Assembly (NCBI GenBank): GCA_026414605.1
Contig: JAOAIP010000041.1
Coordinates: 1-64,000 of the forward strand
Source of the DNA: Bacteroidia bacterium
GTDB lineage: Bacteria; Bacteroidota; Bacteroidia; B-17B0; Aurantibacillaceae
Direction: 5' to 3'
Length of the DNA: 64,000 nt
The position numbers and the translations under genes were made by a program. This document shows, piece after piece, positions 43,086 through 53,749 of the stretch; the stretch's first letter is position 1; every line of letters starts with the position of its first letter. The notes beneath the pieces are model-generated. The model did not search any database and had not been told where the DNA came from. It saw only the letters and a program-made list of their open reading frames with translations.

Positions 43086-46000
43086 TTATCTTATCAAGGT
43101 AATATATCCTTGTTTTTCGTATGTTTTATCATCTTTACCCTTTGCTTTAATTGTATAAAAGTAGGTTCCAGCAGGTGCATCTTTACCACCTTTTGTTTTT
43201 CCATCCCATTGGATATTGCCTTTATCGGTTGTTACATTATACATTTCTACACCCCATCTATCAAAGATAATACACTGTATTTCTGTTAAGTTGGTTGCGT
43301 GTATGATAAAGTAATCATTTACGCCATCGCCATTGGGTGTAAAGATATTTGGCACTTCCATATCTGAGGGAACATCTACTCGTATAATTCGCATGGCAGT
43401 ATCTATACAAGGTCCATTTTTCATAATCATTACCACTGTATAAGTACCTGGCGAATTGTAAGTAGTAAATGCTCCTGGTGTAGGTACTGTTGGGTTAGCA
43501 ACAGCCGTGATTGTGCCACCATTACCAAATGACCAGTAATAACTAAGGTTCGTTGGATTTCCAAATGTACTATTATTTGTAAAAGAAACATTAAGAGGAG
43601 CAAAGCCATCTGATGGATTGGGTGTAAAATCGGCATTAATTGTACCATTTACTACAGTAACATAATTTTGAGCCGCACAACCTGTAGTAGTATTTGTTAC
43701 TACTACGAGATAATTACCCGCATTGGTAACTGTAGGCGAATATCCATTTACAGGAGTAATTGTTGCTCCCGGAGGTCCATCCCAAACATAAGTTAAATTT
43801 GTACTTGGCGTTACCCCTGCATAAATAGTTGTATTTGTGTATCCACAAGCAATTGTATAAGGTCCAACAGCAGTGGTAGCAGGAGGTGTAGTATTGCTTC
43901 CCACTAACACAGTAGTACAACTTTGACAACCATTAGATAATCTCGTTGTACATAATGTATAGGTTCCTGCACTATAAAATGTTACAGGGTTATCACTTGT
44001 ATTTGAGAAAGTAGGTGGTGGAGTTGTCCAAGTATAAGTGAGAGGATCAGAAATAGGATTAGGTGTAAATTGTAAAGTCGTTTGCAAATCCTTACAAGTT
44101 AATGCAGTGGGTGTTGCTTTAGCGGTTAAACCTAATGGTTGTTTATCTTGATAAATAGTAACAGGCACTTTTCTTTTACATCCATTGTTAGGATCTGTAA
44201 TTTCAACAGTATAAGTTCCAACAGTAGTTTGACTGATATTGGTTGTACTATTTACTGCTAAAGTTTGATTAGGTACTGTACCTGGGGTGTACCAAACATA
44301 CGTTGCGCCGCTTACAGATGAAGTTCCTGTTAATATAGCAGACGGATATTTACAAGATAGGGTATTAGTAGGCACATCTAAGGTATACCCCCCTACTGGC
44401 TTAAGAGTATCAATACCAACAGTAATAGTTTGAGAAATGACACATCCTCCAGGAACGGGGTCATACACTACGCAAACATAATTTCCAGGTGTATTCGTTG
44501 TGAACGTATTAGAAGTGCTTAATATTGAACTTCCTGTAGCATCTGTCCAATACGGAATAGGAACACCACCATTTTGTGCTTGTGTAGCATTTACTACTAA
44601 GGTTACTGTATTAGGCGAACATTTAATATTGTAATTATTATTAATCGCAGATACAGTCATTGTTGGTGCAGCAGTAGATTGAGTAACGGCTACAGTAAAT
44701 GTATTGCTACATCCATTGGCGATATTTGTGGCTACAAAAGTATAAGTACCCGCTACACCAGGCGTGAGGAGATTTCCACTCACAGGAGCCCCCCCTGGTT
44801 GCAACCATTGATACGTGATATTTGTGGTAGGCGTTGATGTTCCTGTAAAAGTACCGGCGCTTCCTATACAAGGAATATTTAAAGTATTAGGTGTTACTGT
44901 TACAGATGGAACTGTAGTATAATTTCCTACCACAAAGGTTTGTGTATAAATACAACCGCTATTGGCATCTTGGGCAAAAACCGTGTAAGTACCTGGCATA
45001 CTCACTGTATAAGGATTTCCGGCAAACGCACCAGAAGATACACTTGTAAAAGTGTAGTTTGCTACAGCATTGGAGTTTGTACTCACAGCCGAAGCAGTAA
45101 CGGTGGGCTGGTTACAAGTCAATGTATCATCGGATAAACTAATACTAAATGTTGGAATGACAGCAGCTGCATTTATTGTGAACACCTGCGTGGCTGTACA
45201 TCCCACACTATCTCGAACCGTTACCGTATTACTACCGGGAATTAATCCCGACGCAGAAAAGGTATTGGCACTTATTTGTGTAGTAGAAGCTGGAGGAGGA
45301 GACCACGAAATTGAAAAAGACCCACTACCCAAAGAAGCAGTAGCAGATACTACGGCTACAGAATTTGTACAAGAGGGTTGAACGGGTGTAACTTGCAAAG
45401 CAGGAGCAGGGGTATTAACTACTGTAATTGTGCGTGTAATAGGCGAACAAGCGCCTGGAGGGTTCATAGTAAGCGCATAGTTTCCTATTAAATTAGTAAC
45501 AACAGATTGTGTAGTTTGCGTTGGGAAACCTGCAGGCCCTTGCCATTGATAAGGTCCAAGACCTGGAGGTGCAGTAAGGGTTGCACTTGAATATCCACAC
45601 ATAGATGCTGTAATGGTAGGGGACCCTGCGGGGTAGGTATTAACAGCAGCCCCATTATTGACTGTAATATCCATAGGAGAACACATAGCATCTAGATAAA
45701 TATATCCCACGTGTCCACCATAAATACAATCAGCCGCTGCAAAGCGAATCTTTACACATTTATTAAGAAAAGGAGTAAGATCAACCGATATTTGTTGCCA
45801 AGAGGTATTATAATAATAACTACCGCTTGTTGCATAATTTGTAAAAGTAGAAGTTCCGCAATAAGGCGAGCAGGCAGCTGGAGCCGTTACATTAATTTGC
45901 GGACAAGTAGTAGGGGTGAAGGCGGTTCCTGTACAAGTATTATCTACATAAAATGTAATCAAAAAAGTGGGTTGTTCATTTCCACAATGCCCCCAACCAC

Positions 46001-46667
46001 TCTCTAAAACCGCAATATATGCTATCTGAAACAAAGCATTATTGGGCGTAACATTCATACTATACTCTAAGGCAGATGTAGTCCAATCTCCCGGACCTGT
46101 ATTATTTACACGAGCAATTATATTTCCACCAAAAGGAGAATTAGGTATTGTCAAAGAAGGTATATTAGGATCATTAAAGGGAGTAGATAAGAGAGTATTG
46201 TAACTATTTCCAGAGGTAGGACAACAACCCGACATAGAACAATTATCAGCGCCACTTGTACTTCCATAGGATCCTTGCCAAGGAGAGAAAGCACCAGATT
46301 CAAAATCAGAGTTATTGCAGCTTGTAGAAAGCAATGAAGGAGGCAAGATATTAGAAGTTGTTCTAATGTTATTCCATTGTTTTTCTTCTTGAATAATTGG
46401 ACTCAAAGATGGTTGAATATTATATTTTTTGTCGATAAACTTTCGCTTTGACATAGCAATATATGCTTTCAATTCAAAACCCTCTAATCTTTTAGAAAGC
46501 GCTTCTTTCAATACTGCTTCTTCATTAAATCCATAAAGAGAATCGCTATCAAAGGGATAGGATATCAATGATTTTACATCTATTTGAGCAAAAAGACAGG
46601 AAATGCTCATTCCCATAAAAACCATCAGTGTGAGTCCCCACGAATAATGTTTGTTTGTTTTTCTCAT
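43086..46667 (-). CDS. Large surface protein with Ig/PKD modules and type-B T9SS C-terminal domain
   Basis: A 1193-residue exported protein. Signal peptide (about residues 1-28), then a jelly-roll domain (about 115-335: DFESGAFSPWQGS, a ALEYSMNVTP core, and VDLTPFLNKCVKIRFAAADC). A series of Ig-like modules follows (about 350-1010), each having an x-Y-x-W/T-x motif such as YVWYTPG and YTWTTPPP with many threonines. A PKD domain (about 1025-1100, FAPLNVSFTNNST and YYWSFGNG) leads to the CHU_C/gliding-type domain (VPNIFTPNGDGVNDYF near 1108, FDRWGVEMYN, WDGKTKGGKDAPAGTYFYTI), the T9SS type-B sorting signal. It should be exported by type IX secretion to the cell surface; likely adhesin or matrix binding (inference). 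Confidence 0.93.
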   Translation of the reverse strand: MRKTNKHYSWGLTLMVFMGMSISCLFAQIDVKSLISYPFDSDSLYGFNEEAVLKEALSKRLEGFELKAYIAMSKRKFIDKKYNIQPSLSPIIQEEKQWNNIRTTSNILPPSLLSTSCNNSDFESGAFSPWQGSYGSTSGADNCSMSGCCPTSGNSYNTLLSTPFNDPNIPSLTIPNSPFGGNIIARVNNTGPGDWTTSALEYSMNVTPNNALFQIAYIAVLESGWGHCGNEQPTFLITFYVDNTCTGTAFTPTTCPQINVTAPAACSPYCGTSTFTNYATSGSYYYNTSWQQISVDLTPFLNKCVKIRFAAADCIYGGHVGYIYLDAMCSPMDITVNNGAAVNTYPAGSPTITASMCGYSSATLTAPPGLGPYQWQGPAGFPTQTTQSVVTNLIGNYALTMNPPGACSPITRTITVVNTPAPALQVTPVQPSCTNSVAVVSATASLGSGSFSISWSPPPASTTQISANTFSASGLIPGSNTVTVRDSVGCTATQVFTINAAAVIPTFSISLSDDTLTCNQPTVTASAVSTNSNAVANYTFTSVSSGAFAGNPYTVSMPGTYTVFAQDANSGCIYTQTFVVGNYTTVPSVTVTPNTLNIPCIGSAGTFTGTSTPTTNITYQWLQPGGAPVSGNLLTPGVAGTYTFVATNIANGCSNTFTVAVTQSTAAPTMTVSAINNNYNIKCSPNTVTLVVNATQAQNGGVPIPYWTDATGSSILSTSNTFTTNTPGNYVCVVYDPVPGGCVISQTITVGIDTLKPVGGYTLDVPTNTLSCKYPSAILTGTSSVSGATYVWYTPGTVPNQTLAVNSTTNISQTTVGTYTVEITDPNNGCKRKVPVTIYQDKQPLGLTAKATPTALTCKDLQTTLQFTPNPISDPLTYTWTTPPPTFSNTSDNPVTFYSAGTYTLCTTRLSNGCQSCTTVLVGSNTTPPATTAVGPYTIACGYTNTTIYAGVTPSTNLTYVWDGPPGATITPVNGYSPTVTNAGNYLVVVTNTTTGCAAQNYVTVVNGTINADFTPNPSDGFAPLNVSFTNNSTFGNPTNLSYYWSFGNGGTITAVANPTVPTPGAFTTYNSPGTYTVVMIMKNGPCIDTAMRIIRVDVPSDMEVPNIFTPNGDGVNDYFIIHATNLTEIQCIIFDRWGVEMYNVTTDKGNIQWDGKTKGGKDAPAGTYFYTIKAKGKDDKTYEKQGYITLIR

Positions 46668-46698
46668 ATAATTATTTTTTAATAATTAATTTTTTGTG

Positions 46699-46706
46699 CA
46701 AAAGTA
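46699..46706 (-). promoter_or_regulatory. Bacteroidota -7 element of the surface-protein gene
   Basis: TACTTTTG on the minus strand, 31 bases ahead of the ATG at 46667; no good -33 half. Confidence 0.5.
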
Positions 46707-46754
46707 CTAAATATATTTTTGAATTAAAATTTGTAAAAATTGTGCCAAAGAATG

Positions 46755-49205
46755 TTAAATTTTAACTTGGATTTGAATAAAATGTTGGCGAGGAGGCCGA
46801 ACATCCCCAGGGCGAGAAGAATATTCTTCATTAAAAACATTATTCACAATGTAAGAAATTTTTAAGGTTTTGCTAATTTGAAACCCGATTCTTGCATCAT
46901 GAATCCAGTTTCCTTTTTTGGTACCATTCTTAGTTTCTTTTTCTCTATATTCTTTTAATCCTGGTAAAATATAAAATATGGGTAAATCCAGTCCGTATTC
47001 TTTGAATATGCTTTCAACAAATCGGCGATCTATATTTTCCATAAAACTTTGGTACCGAGTACTCCATCCTATAGAAATGAATTTCCAATCCAGTTGTATA
47101 TCGTTTTTGAACAAATGTCTGTTTCTATACTTTAGGGTTTTGATGCCTGGTAATCCTAATGTATCTCTATTGGGGTCAAAGCCCATCATCACGGGGTCTA
47201 TATAAGTATAACCAGAAAAAATCGTTAGATTTATTTGTCCAAGCGTGCCTGTTCCCATTAAAGAGGTCTCTATTCCTTTAATGAGGGCATTACCGATATT
47301 TTGAGACATAAATCCCGCATATTTCAAATCGTTCAACCAAAATCCTGTGGGTCCATTGGGGGCATAGATATTGAACACAAATTCAACCATATTTCTATAT
47401 TCCATATAAAAAGCAGAAACATCTACATATCCTTTCCAATCTTTTATCTTAATGGCTTGTTTTATACCTAATTCTGCACTGTATCCTCGTTCTGGCTGTA
47501 ATTTAGGATTTGGAAAAATCTTCAAACTGCTAACACTGGTGCTTACAAATTTTTCGGCTACACTTGGGAAACGATATCCTTGTCCATAAGAAGCACGGAG
47601 GAATGTATAAGGAAACAATTGATAGTTAATCCCAAAACGAATAACGGGTTGAAAGGGAAGATTTTTTAGTTTATCATTAATATACCCACGGGTATACGCA
47701 GTATCTACTTTGTAATATTCTCCTCGTATTCCTAATGAGATATTTAATTTATTAAAAAATTTTCCATCCCATTGAGCATAAGCAGCGATATTTTTACCAG
47801 TATGTCTTCCATAAAGAGAGTCGGAATAAATTTGTTGATACATCAAAACAGTACCGAGTGTAATTGTTTGATTTTGAGACCATCTTTTTTGATATTGTGC
47901 TTCATTGTAATACAATTCTGCATTGGCTTCTTGATTTTTATTATTTCTGTTTTGGGTCAAGAAATATCTACTTCTTATGTTGATTTTATTTGTACCAAAA
48001 CTATAAGCAACAAAAGGATCTATATTAAAGCGATTGTTTGTATACCTTTGAATATCTCTCCCTTGGGGAATATATACACTATCAGCATTTTGCCACAAAA
48101 AAAACAAGCCGCCTTTGGTATTCATCATATTGGTATTGATACCCATTGATAAGCCCGGTACTTTTTGGAAATTATAGCGGATATTAGCATTTAATCGTCC
48201 TCTGTCTTCTGTTTCAAGCATTCTATATCCATCGTCTGAAAAACTATGTCCACCTATCACAATATCCCAATTGCCAATTTTTTGTCCGTGGGCAAAGTTA
48301 ATTCCTCTTTGCCATTGAGAAGTACCTTTCCACCATTTATAAGACAGATTTTTGGGGGCATCATAAGTGCCTGTAAATAGTGTAACATTAGTATAGGGCT
48401 TAGATTTTGCATACATTGTTCGTAAGTTGATAACCCCATTGAGTGCTGAAGATCCGTAAAGAGCGGAAGCAGCACCCTTTATAACCTCTACTTGTTCTGT
48501 TGTTTCTAAAGGTAAATAATTCCATTTAATATCATTGGCATCTGCACTAATCATTGGCATTTCGTCTACTAACATCAACACCCGAGATCCTGCACCATAA
48601 GAAAATCCACTTCCGCCACGAATACTGATTTGACTATCATACACATTCACACCCGGTATTTGATTCATTATTTGGTCTAATTGAGTGGTATTTTTGTTTT
48701 CTATTAAAGAGGGTTTTAAGATGTCCATGCTCACTGTAACCTCGGTAATGTTTTGTTCGTATTTTCCAGCAGAAACCACAACCTCATCCAAAAATTGTTT
48801 GTTTTTATTCAATTGAATATTTAAAACTATGCTGTCTTTATTTTCAGGCAAGGTGATATTGTTTGTATAAGTAATATATCCTACATACGAACATTCTACA
48901 TAGATATTATTGCCAATATCTGATGGCAGTTTTAAGCGATATCTGCCTTCAAAATCGGTTAATTGATTGTATTTTTTATTTATTACAATAATTGCTCCGG
49001 GTACGCTTTCTTTTTCTTCGTCTGTTACAACACCATAAATTACTTTATGTTTGTTTTGCCCTAATAAACTATTTGAGGTAATGAGTATGCTTAATATCCC
49101 CGCCATCAAAATAGAAAAGATGAAGGAATTCGGTTTTTTAATTTTGAATGATTTTTGTTGAATTGTCTTTTTTGAAGTGTAATTAAGTAATAAAAGTTTT
49201 TTCAT
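46755..49205 (-). CDS. TonB-dependent outer-membrane receptor
   Basis: An 816-residue outer-membrane receptor that uses TonB energy to import a ligand. After a long signal peptide (hydrophobic core about residues 27-49) comes a carboxypeptidase-regulatory-like domain (about 58-145; GVVTDEEKESVPGAIIV, DFEGRYRL). The plug follows (TTQLDQIMNQIPGVNV near 171, SIRGGSGFSYGAG near 194, VEVIKGAASALYGSSALNGVINL near 237). The barrel runs from about 290 to the end, which closes with HFIQIQVKI. No SusD partner is adjacent and the substrate cannot be predicted; the short interval to the plus-strand WecA-like gene (128 bases) holds both divergent promoters. Confidence 0.92.
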   Translation of the reverse strand: MKKLLLLNYTSKKTIQQKSFKIKKPNSFIFSILMAGILSILITSNSLLGQNKHKVIYGVVTDEEKESVPGAIIVINKKYNQLTDFEGRYRLKLPSDIGNNIYVECSYVGYITYTNNITLPENKDSIVLNIQLNKNKQFLDEVVVSAGKYEQNITEVTVSMDILKPSLIENKNTTQLDQIMNQIPGVNVYDSQISIRGGSGFSYGAGSRVLMLVDEMPMISADANDIKWNYLPLETTEQVEVIKGAASALYGSSALNGVINLRTMYAKSKPYTNVTLFTGTYDAPKNLSYKWWKGTSQWQRGINFAHGQKIGNWDIVIGGHSFSDDGYRMLETEDRGRLNANIRYNFQKVPGLSMGINTNMMNTKGGLFFLWQNADSVYIPQGRDIQRYTNNRFNIDPFVAYSFGTNKINIRSRYFLTQNRNNKNQEANAELYYNEAQYQKRWSQNQTITLGTVLMYQQIYSDSLYGRHTGKNIAAYAQWDGKFFNKLNISLGIRGEYYKVDTAYTRGYINDKLKNLPFQPVIRFGINYQLFPYTFLRASYGQGYRFPSVAEKFVSTSVSSLKIFPNPKLQPERGYSAELGIKQAIKIKDWKGYVDVSAFYMEYRNMVEFVFNIYAPNGPTGFWLNDLKYAGFMSQNIGNALIKGIETSLMGTGTLGQINLTIFSGYTYIDPVMMGFDPNRDTLGLPGIKTLKYRNRHLFKNDIQLDWKFISIGWSTRYQSFMENIDRRFVESIFKEYGLDLPIFYILPGLKEYREKETKNGTKKGNWIHDARIGFQISKTLKISYIVNNVFNEEYSSRPGDVRPPRQHFIQIQVKI

Positions 49206-49333
49206 TCATTAATTATTTAGGCGGGAATGTGCTAAAAAAGTTTCAAAAATTAAAAGGTTATTTGAAGGGGGTTATTTTTATAGTTGTAAAACTTTTGTTA
49301 TTCTTGCGAAATGTTATTTAAACCGAAATTCAA

Positions 49334-50404
49334 ATGATTTGGGCATTATTAGCATTAGTAACGGCTTTTGCAGTGTCTTTATATACAATACCTGTGTTGA
49401 TTAAAGTTTTACAAGAAAAGGGACTGACGGATTTGCCAACAGAAGAGAGAAAGATTCACAAGAGACCAGTTCCAACATTAGGTGGCGTTGTCATTTTTGC
49501 GGCAACCTTTTTTGCTTATGGTTTATGGTTAAATATTGATGATTTGCATTTGTATTATCAAATTCGTCATGTATTAATTGATTCAAAGATACTGTTATCG
49601 GCGGCTATGTTGATTTTTTTCGTGGGTATAAAAGATGATTTAATAGGTACTGCCCCTGAAAAGAAAATAATTGCACACTTTATTGCGGGTATTATATTAA
49701 TTGTCATTGGAAACATTCGGCTAACGGGTTTTCACGGCATTTTAGGTGTAGATGAAATGCCTTATGCGTTGAGTTTTATTTTTTCATTTTTTGTGTATAT
49801 AGGATTGGTTAATGCCATTAATTTGATTGATGGAATAGATGGTTTGGCGGGGGGGGTAAGTGCCCTGTTTGCTTTTTTTATGGGGGTATTTTTCTTAGTG
49901 TTCTTTAAAGATTATTCGTTAGCCATTTTATCTTTTGGATTATGTGGGTCATTGTGCGGTTTTTTAGTTTACAATTTTTCTCCTGCCAAGATATTTATGG
50001 GTGATTCAGGATCGTTATTTATTGGATTAATAACTTATTTTTTAAGTGTCAATTTCATTGAATATCCTGTAAGTGATATTCCTGCTCAATTTGTTGGATA
50101 TTCCAAGCCATTAGGGGCTATTGCTTTATTGATTTATCCAATTACTGATACTATTAGAGTATTTCTTATTCGTATTTTACGCGGACAATCTCCTTTCAAA
50201 GCAGACAAAGAGCACTTGCATCATTATTTATTCAATAAAACACAATCGCATAGCAAGACATCTTTAATTATTTATGCATTTACACTCATTGCGTTTTTAA
50301 TATCTTTTTTGTCTTATATTCTTTCCCCATCCATAGTCCTTGTTATTTTAATTATTTATGCATTGTTGTTTATTTATTTTGTTCGTTTAAAAAATAAAAA
50401 ATGA
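49334..50404 (+). CDS. Glycosyl-1-phosphate transferase, MraY/WecA family (second copy)
   Basis: A 356-residue integral membrane enzyme that would transfer a HexNAc 1-phosphate to undecaprenyl phosphate. Motifs: DLPTEERKIHKRPVPTLGG near residue 34, FVGIKDDLIGTAPEKK near 94, INLIDGIDGLAGGVS near 163, FMGDSGSLFIG near 222 and DKEHLHHYL near 294, plus about ten membrane helices. It is closer to WecA than the copy at 14794. The DGLAGG codons contain a run of eight G (49849-49856). It overlaps the following AddA-like gene by 4 bases (ATGA), so the two are co-translated. Confidence 0.9.
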   Translation: MIWALLALVTAFAVSLYTIPVLIKVLQEKGLTDLPTEERKIHKRPVPTLGGVVIFAATFFAYGLWLNIDDLHLYYQIRHVLIDSKILLSAAMLIFFVGIKDDLIGTAPEKKIIAHFIAGIILIVIGNIRLTGFHGILGVDEMPYALSFIFSFFVYIGLVNAINLIDGIDGLAGGVSALFAFFMGVFFLVFFKDYSLAILSFGLCGSLCGFLVYNFSPAKIFMGDSGSLFIGLITYFLSVNFIEYPVSDIPAQFVGYSKPLGAIALLIYPITDTIRVFLIRILRGQSPFKADKEHLHHYLFNKTQSHSKTSLIIYAFTLIAFLISFLSYILSPSIVLVILIIYALLFIYFVRLKNKK

Positions 50405-53400
50405 ATGAAAATATATCATCATTAGTTATTTACAATGCATCTGCAGGTAGTGGAAAAACCACCACGCTCATTCGTGAGATATTAAAGATTATCATTGGTA
50501 GTGAATCGGCAGATGAGAAAAAAATTCGTTCTATTTTGGGGATGACTTTTACAAATGCCGTGGCCAATGAATTAAAAAAAAGATTAATAGAAGTTTTATA
50601 CAATAGTATATCAAGTCCCCAAAAATTTGAAGCGTATAAAAATGTTTATTTCAAAGATTTAAACTTAGACGAAAACATTTTAAAAGATAGATGTAAAAAA
50701 GCATTGCAACACATTCTGCATCACTACTCGGACTTATCTTTATTAACTATTGATTCTTTTTCAAATAGAGTACTAAGAAGTTTTGCTTATGAATTGCAAT
50801 ACCCTATTGCTTATGAAATTGCTCCTGAACAAAATGAATATTTAAACAAAATTATAGAAGATTACATCAGCAATATTGATGAAAATGAAGTTAAGACAAT
50901 TGTAGAATTTATTAAAGCCCAAAAAGAAGAAGATACTTTTAATATCAATATTTTAAAAGGAAACCTATTTGATTTGTTTGATGCACTTATACAAAAAGAT
51001 TTGGATGAAAATGCCATTGCTCATTTACAAGAAAAAATAAAGACCATCAATATAAAACAACTTAGAGATATTTATTTCAAGCACAGAGAATATCACAAAA
51101 AAGTTATTGAAAAAACAAATGATAAAATTAGAAATCGTTTAGTAGAATTTGGTCAAAAGCATGATTTGTTTTTTGTTCAAAATAATGAACTTGTTTTAAA
51201 GAGCAAATATTTAAATGCAAAAAGATTTCCTACAATCAATAAAATCTACAAAGAAAATTCTTATGAAACACTATACAAATTAAGTGAAGGTGAATTTTTT
51301 AAGAAGAACACTCCTGATAAAGAAAAATTGGAAGACGAATTAAAATCTATTTATTGGGATTTTGAAAAAGATATTAATTACATTGCTGAATATGATAAAA
51401 AATTAAATCTACTCAAATTCTTTAACGACCAAATTAGCATTACCCGAGTAGTAGTGGATCTATACAAGAATTTATTAGAGTTCAAAAAAGAAGAAGGTGT
51501 TGTGTTTTTTTCAGATTTTACAAGAGAAATTAGCAAAGTGATTCAAAATGAAAGCAATGTGGATTTTATTTTTGAAAGAGTAGGTACTCGCTATAGACAT
51601 TTTTTAATTGATGAATTTCAAGATACTTCTACCACGCAGTTTCACAATTTATTGCCACTCATTCACAATGCAATGGCTGAAGGTAATATCAACTTTATTG
51701 TAGGCGATCCTAAACAATCCATTTATAGATGGCGAAATGCCAATGTCAAACAATTTGTTGATTTGTACTATAACAAAGATATTTCATTAGAACGATTAAA
51801 GTCAGATTGGGAAAAATTTAAACCCAATATAAACACTCAAACTCTTAATTCTAACTATCGTAGTGCCAAAGATATTGTAAAATTTAATAATCTCATTTTT
51901 GATGGACTCACTTTTAAGGATATTGCAATTGTAAAACAAGTATACAAATCATCAAAACAAATTTCAAACAAAAAAGAATCAGGATATGTAGAAGTAATTG
52001 AATATAACGCAAAATCACTAACAAACACAGAGTTGCGATTTAATGAATTTGTAAAGGACGCAATGATTAAAATTTATGAGTGCTTGAACAATTATCATTT
52101 TTCACAAAAAGATATTTGTGTGTTATTGAGAACAAATTTTGAAATAAAAGATTTTATCAAATTATTTTATTCTCTGAAATATGAAAATTTAAATGAAACT
52201 ATTAAATCTCAGATAGATAAAGATACATTTATAAATTTTCAAAAATCCATACAATTCATCTCTCCCGAAGGGCTTTTAATTTATTTATCAAAAGATATTG
52301 ATTTTATTGTTTCTTTCTTAAAATTATTAGTTCACCCCAATAACACCTTAGCAAATGCTGTATGTTGGGACTATATTGAAAATGACAATTTTAAAGATTC
52401 TAAACTCTATTCAAAAGATTTTCTAATCAATGAAATCAAAACTCATTTTTCAATTCATCATACCGCAAAAATTGATTTTTATCAACTATGTCTTGACATC
52501 ATTGATTATTTCCGAGTACCATTTAATATCTATGTTCAAAAGTTTTTAAGTGTTGTCAGTTCTTTTATTTATCAAAATGCCCATCAAAGCAATACTATTG
52601 ATGCTTTCTTAAAATTTTGGGAAGAAAATAAGACGAAAATTAGCATCAGTATTGATAAAAACATAGATGCCATCAAATTGATGACGATTCATAAAAGCAA
52701 AGGATTAGAATTTCCTATTGTCATCACCTACTTAGATTTTGCAAATCAACCAGGACATTATTGGTATCAAATGCCTAATGATTATGAATTAATTTTATCT
52801 TACAAAGATGATACTGATGAAATCAATGATTCTATTAAGGATTTTCAAGGTATTTATTTTTATATGCGAAGTAAATGCCCTCTAAAACAAAATTTATTAG
52901 CATCAATAAATGACATAGATTCTAAATTAGCAGATGCATTAGAAGCAGAAGAAGAATTAGAAAATATCAACCTTATTTATGTTGCATTTACAAGGCCTGT
53001 CAAAAGAATGTATGTGTTTACAAGTACAGGAAATCCTTACTATATCTCATTTATCAAAAACAAAATTCATTCATTCATACAAAATAATGTATCCAATGAA
53101 ATAAAAAGCATCTACACTTATGGTGATAAAAAGACAAGCAATACATCATCTACAGAAGAAAAACAAGGCGATGATAAAATTGACATTCATTCATTACAAC
53201 TCAAATACAATCCTCAGATATTAATTGCAAATAATGCTAATCCCTATTCTGACAAACAAAAATTAGGAATAAAAATTCACTCTATATTAGCATTACTCAA
53301 AGAATCGCTTGATATTGAATGGGGCATAAAAAAAGCCATTGCCAAAGGTTTAATCAAACCAGAAGAAGAAAATCAAATCCAAGATCTACTTTTACCTCTT

Positions 53401-53712
53401 CAAAAAAACACTGAACTCCAATCCATTTTTGATAAAAACAATATTGATTATATTTTGAATGAAATAGATATTTTTGGAATTACTGATAATTCAGGAAACA
53501 ACAAAAATCTTCACCGCCCCGATAAAATAATTTTCACAAAAAACAATGAAGTTATTGTTTTAGAATTCAAAACAGGAGAAGAATTGAATAAATACAAACA
53601 ACAAATTCAAACTTACATTCATATATTGAAAAAAATTTACGAAGAGAAAAAGGTTTATGGATATCTTATTTACTTGAATTATCAAGATTTGCAAGTGATA
53701 AAAGTAGAGTAA
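50401..53712 (+). CDS. UvrD/RecB-type helicase-nuclease (AddA-like)
   Basis: A 1103-residue SF1 helicase with a C-terminal nuclease, the probable AddA subunit of a double-strand-break end-resection enzyme. Motifs: Walker A NASAGSGKT (residues 12-20), GMTFTNAVANELKKRL near 48, LTIDSFSNRVLRSFAYE near 120, LIDEFQDTS near 402, VGDPKQSIYRWRNA near 436, MTIHKSKGLEFP near 762 and VAFTRPVKRMYV near 862. The tail holds the PD-(D/E)xK nuclease (HRPDKIIF and VLEFKTGEE near 1040-1063). It overlaps the WecA-like gene by 4 bases. The AddB-like partner is at 55215 on the opposite strand. Confidence 0.9.
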   Translation: MNENISSLVIYNASAGSGKTTTLIREILKIIIGSESADEKKIRSILGMTFTNAVANELKKRLIEVLYNSISSPQKFEAYKNVYFKDLNLDENILKDRCKKALQHILHHYSDLSLLTIDSFSNRVLRSFAYELQYPIAYEIAPEQNEYLNKIIEDYISNIDENEVKTIVEFIKAQKEEDTFNINILKGNLFDLFDALIQKDLDENAIAHLQEKIKTINIKQLRDIYFKHREYHKKVIEKTNDKIRNRLVEFGQKHDLFFVQNNELVLKSKYLNAKRFPTINKIYKENSYETLYKLSEGEFFKKNTPDKEKLEDELKSIYWDFEKDINYIAEYDKKLNLLKFFNDQISITRVVVDLYKNLLEFKKEEGVVFFSDFTREISKVIQNESNVDFIFERVGTRYRHFLIDEFQDTSTTQFHNLLPLIHNAMAEGNINFIVGDPKQSIYRWRNANVKQFVDLYYNKDISLERLKSDWEKFKPNINTQTLNSNYRSAKDIVKFNNLIFDGLTFKDIAIVKQVYKSSKQISNKKESGYVEVIEYNAKSLTNTELRFNEFVKDAMIKIYECLNNYHFSQKDICVLLRTNFEIKDFIKLFYSLKYENLNETIKSQIDKDTFINFQKSIQFISPEGLLIYLSKDIDFIVSFLKLLVHPNNTLANAVCWDYIENDNFKDSKLYSKDFLINEIKTHFSIHHTAKIDFYQLCLDIIDYFRVPFNIYVQKFLSVVSSFIYQNAHQSNTIDAFLKFWEENKTKISISIDKNIDAIKLMTIHKSKGLEFPIVITYLDFANQPGHYWYQMPNDYELILSYKDDTDEINDSIKDFQGIYFYMRSKCPLKQNLLASINDIDSKLADALEAEEELENINLIYVAFTRPVKRMYVFTSTGNPYYISFIKNKIHSFIQNNVSNEIKSIYTYGDKKTSNTSSTEEKQGDDKIDIHSLQLKYNPQILIANNANPYSDKQKLGIKIHSILALLKESLDIEWGIKKAIAKGLIKPEEENQIQDLLLPLQKNTELQSIFDKNNIDYILNEIDIFGITDNSGNNKNLHRPDKIIFTKNNEVIVLEFKTGEELNKYKQQIQTYIHILKKIYEEKKVYGYLIYLNYQDLQVIKVE

Positions 53713-53749
53713 TTGTTGCTGTTCAATGTTTTTCTATAATTATTCACAA

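Noticed and set aside
44940-45381. Antisense frames within the large surface-protein gene
   Set aside because: Threonine-rich repeated coding DNA often opens long antisense frames; no family features or promoter.
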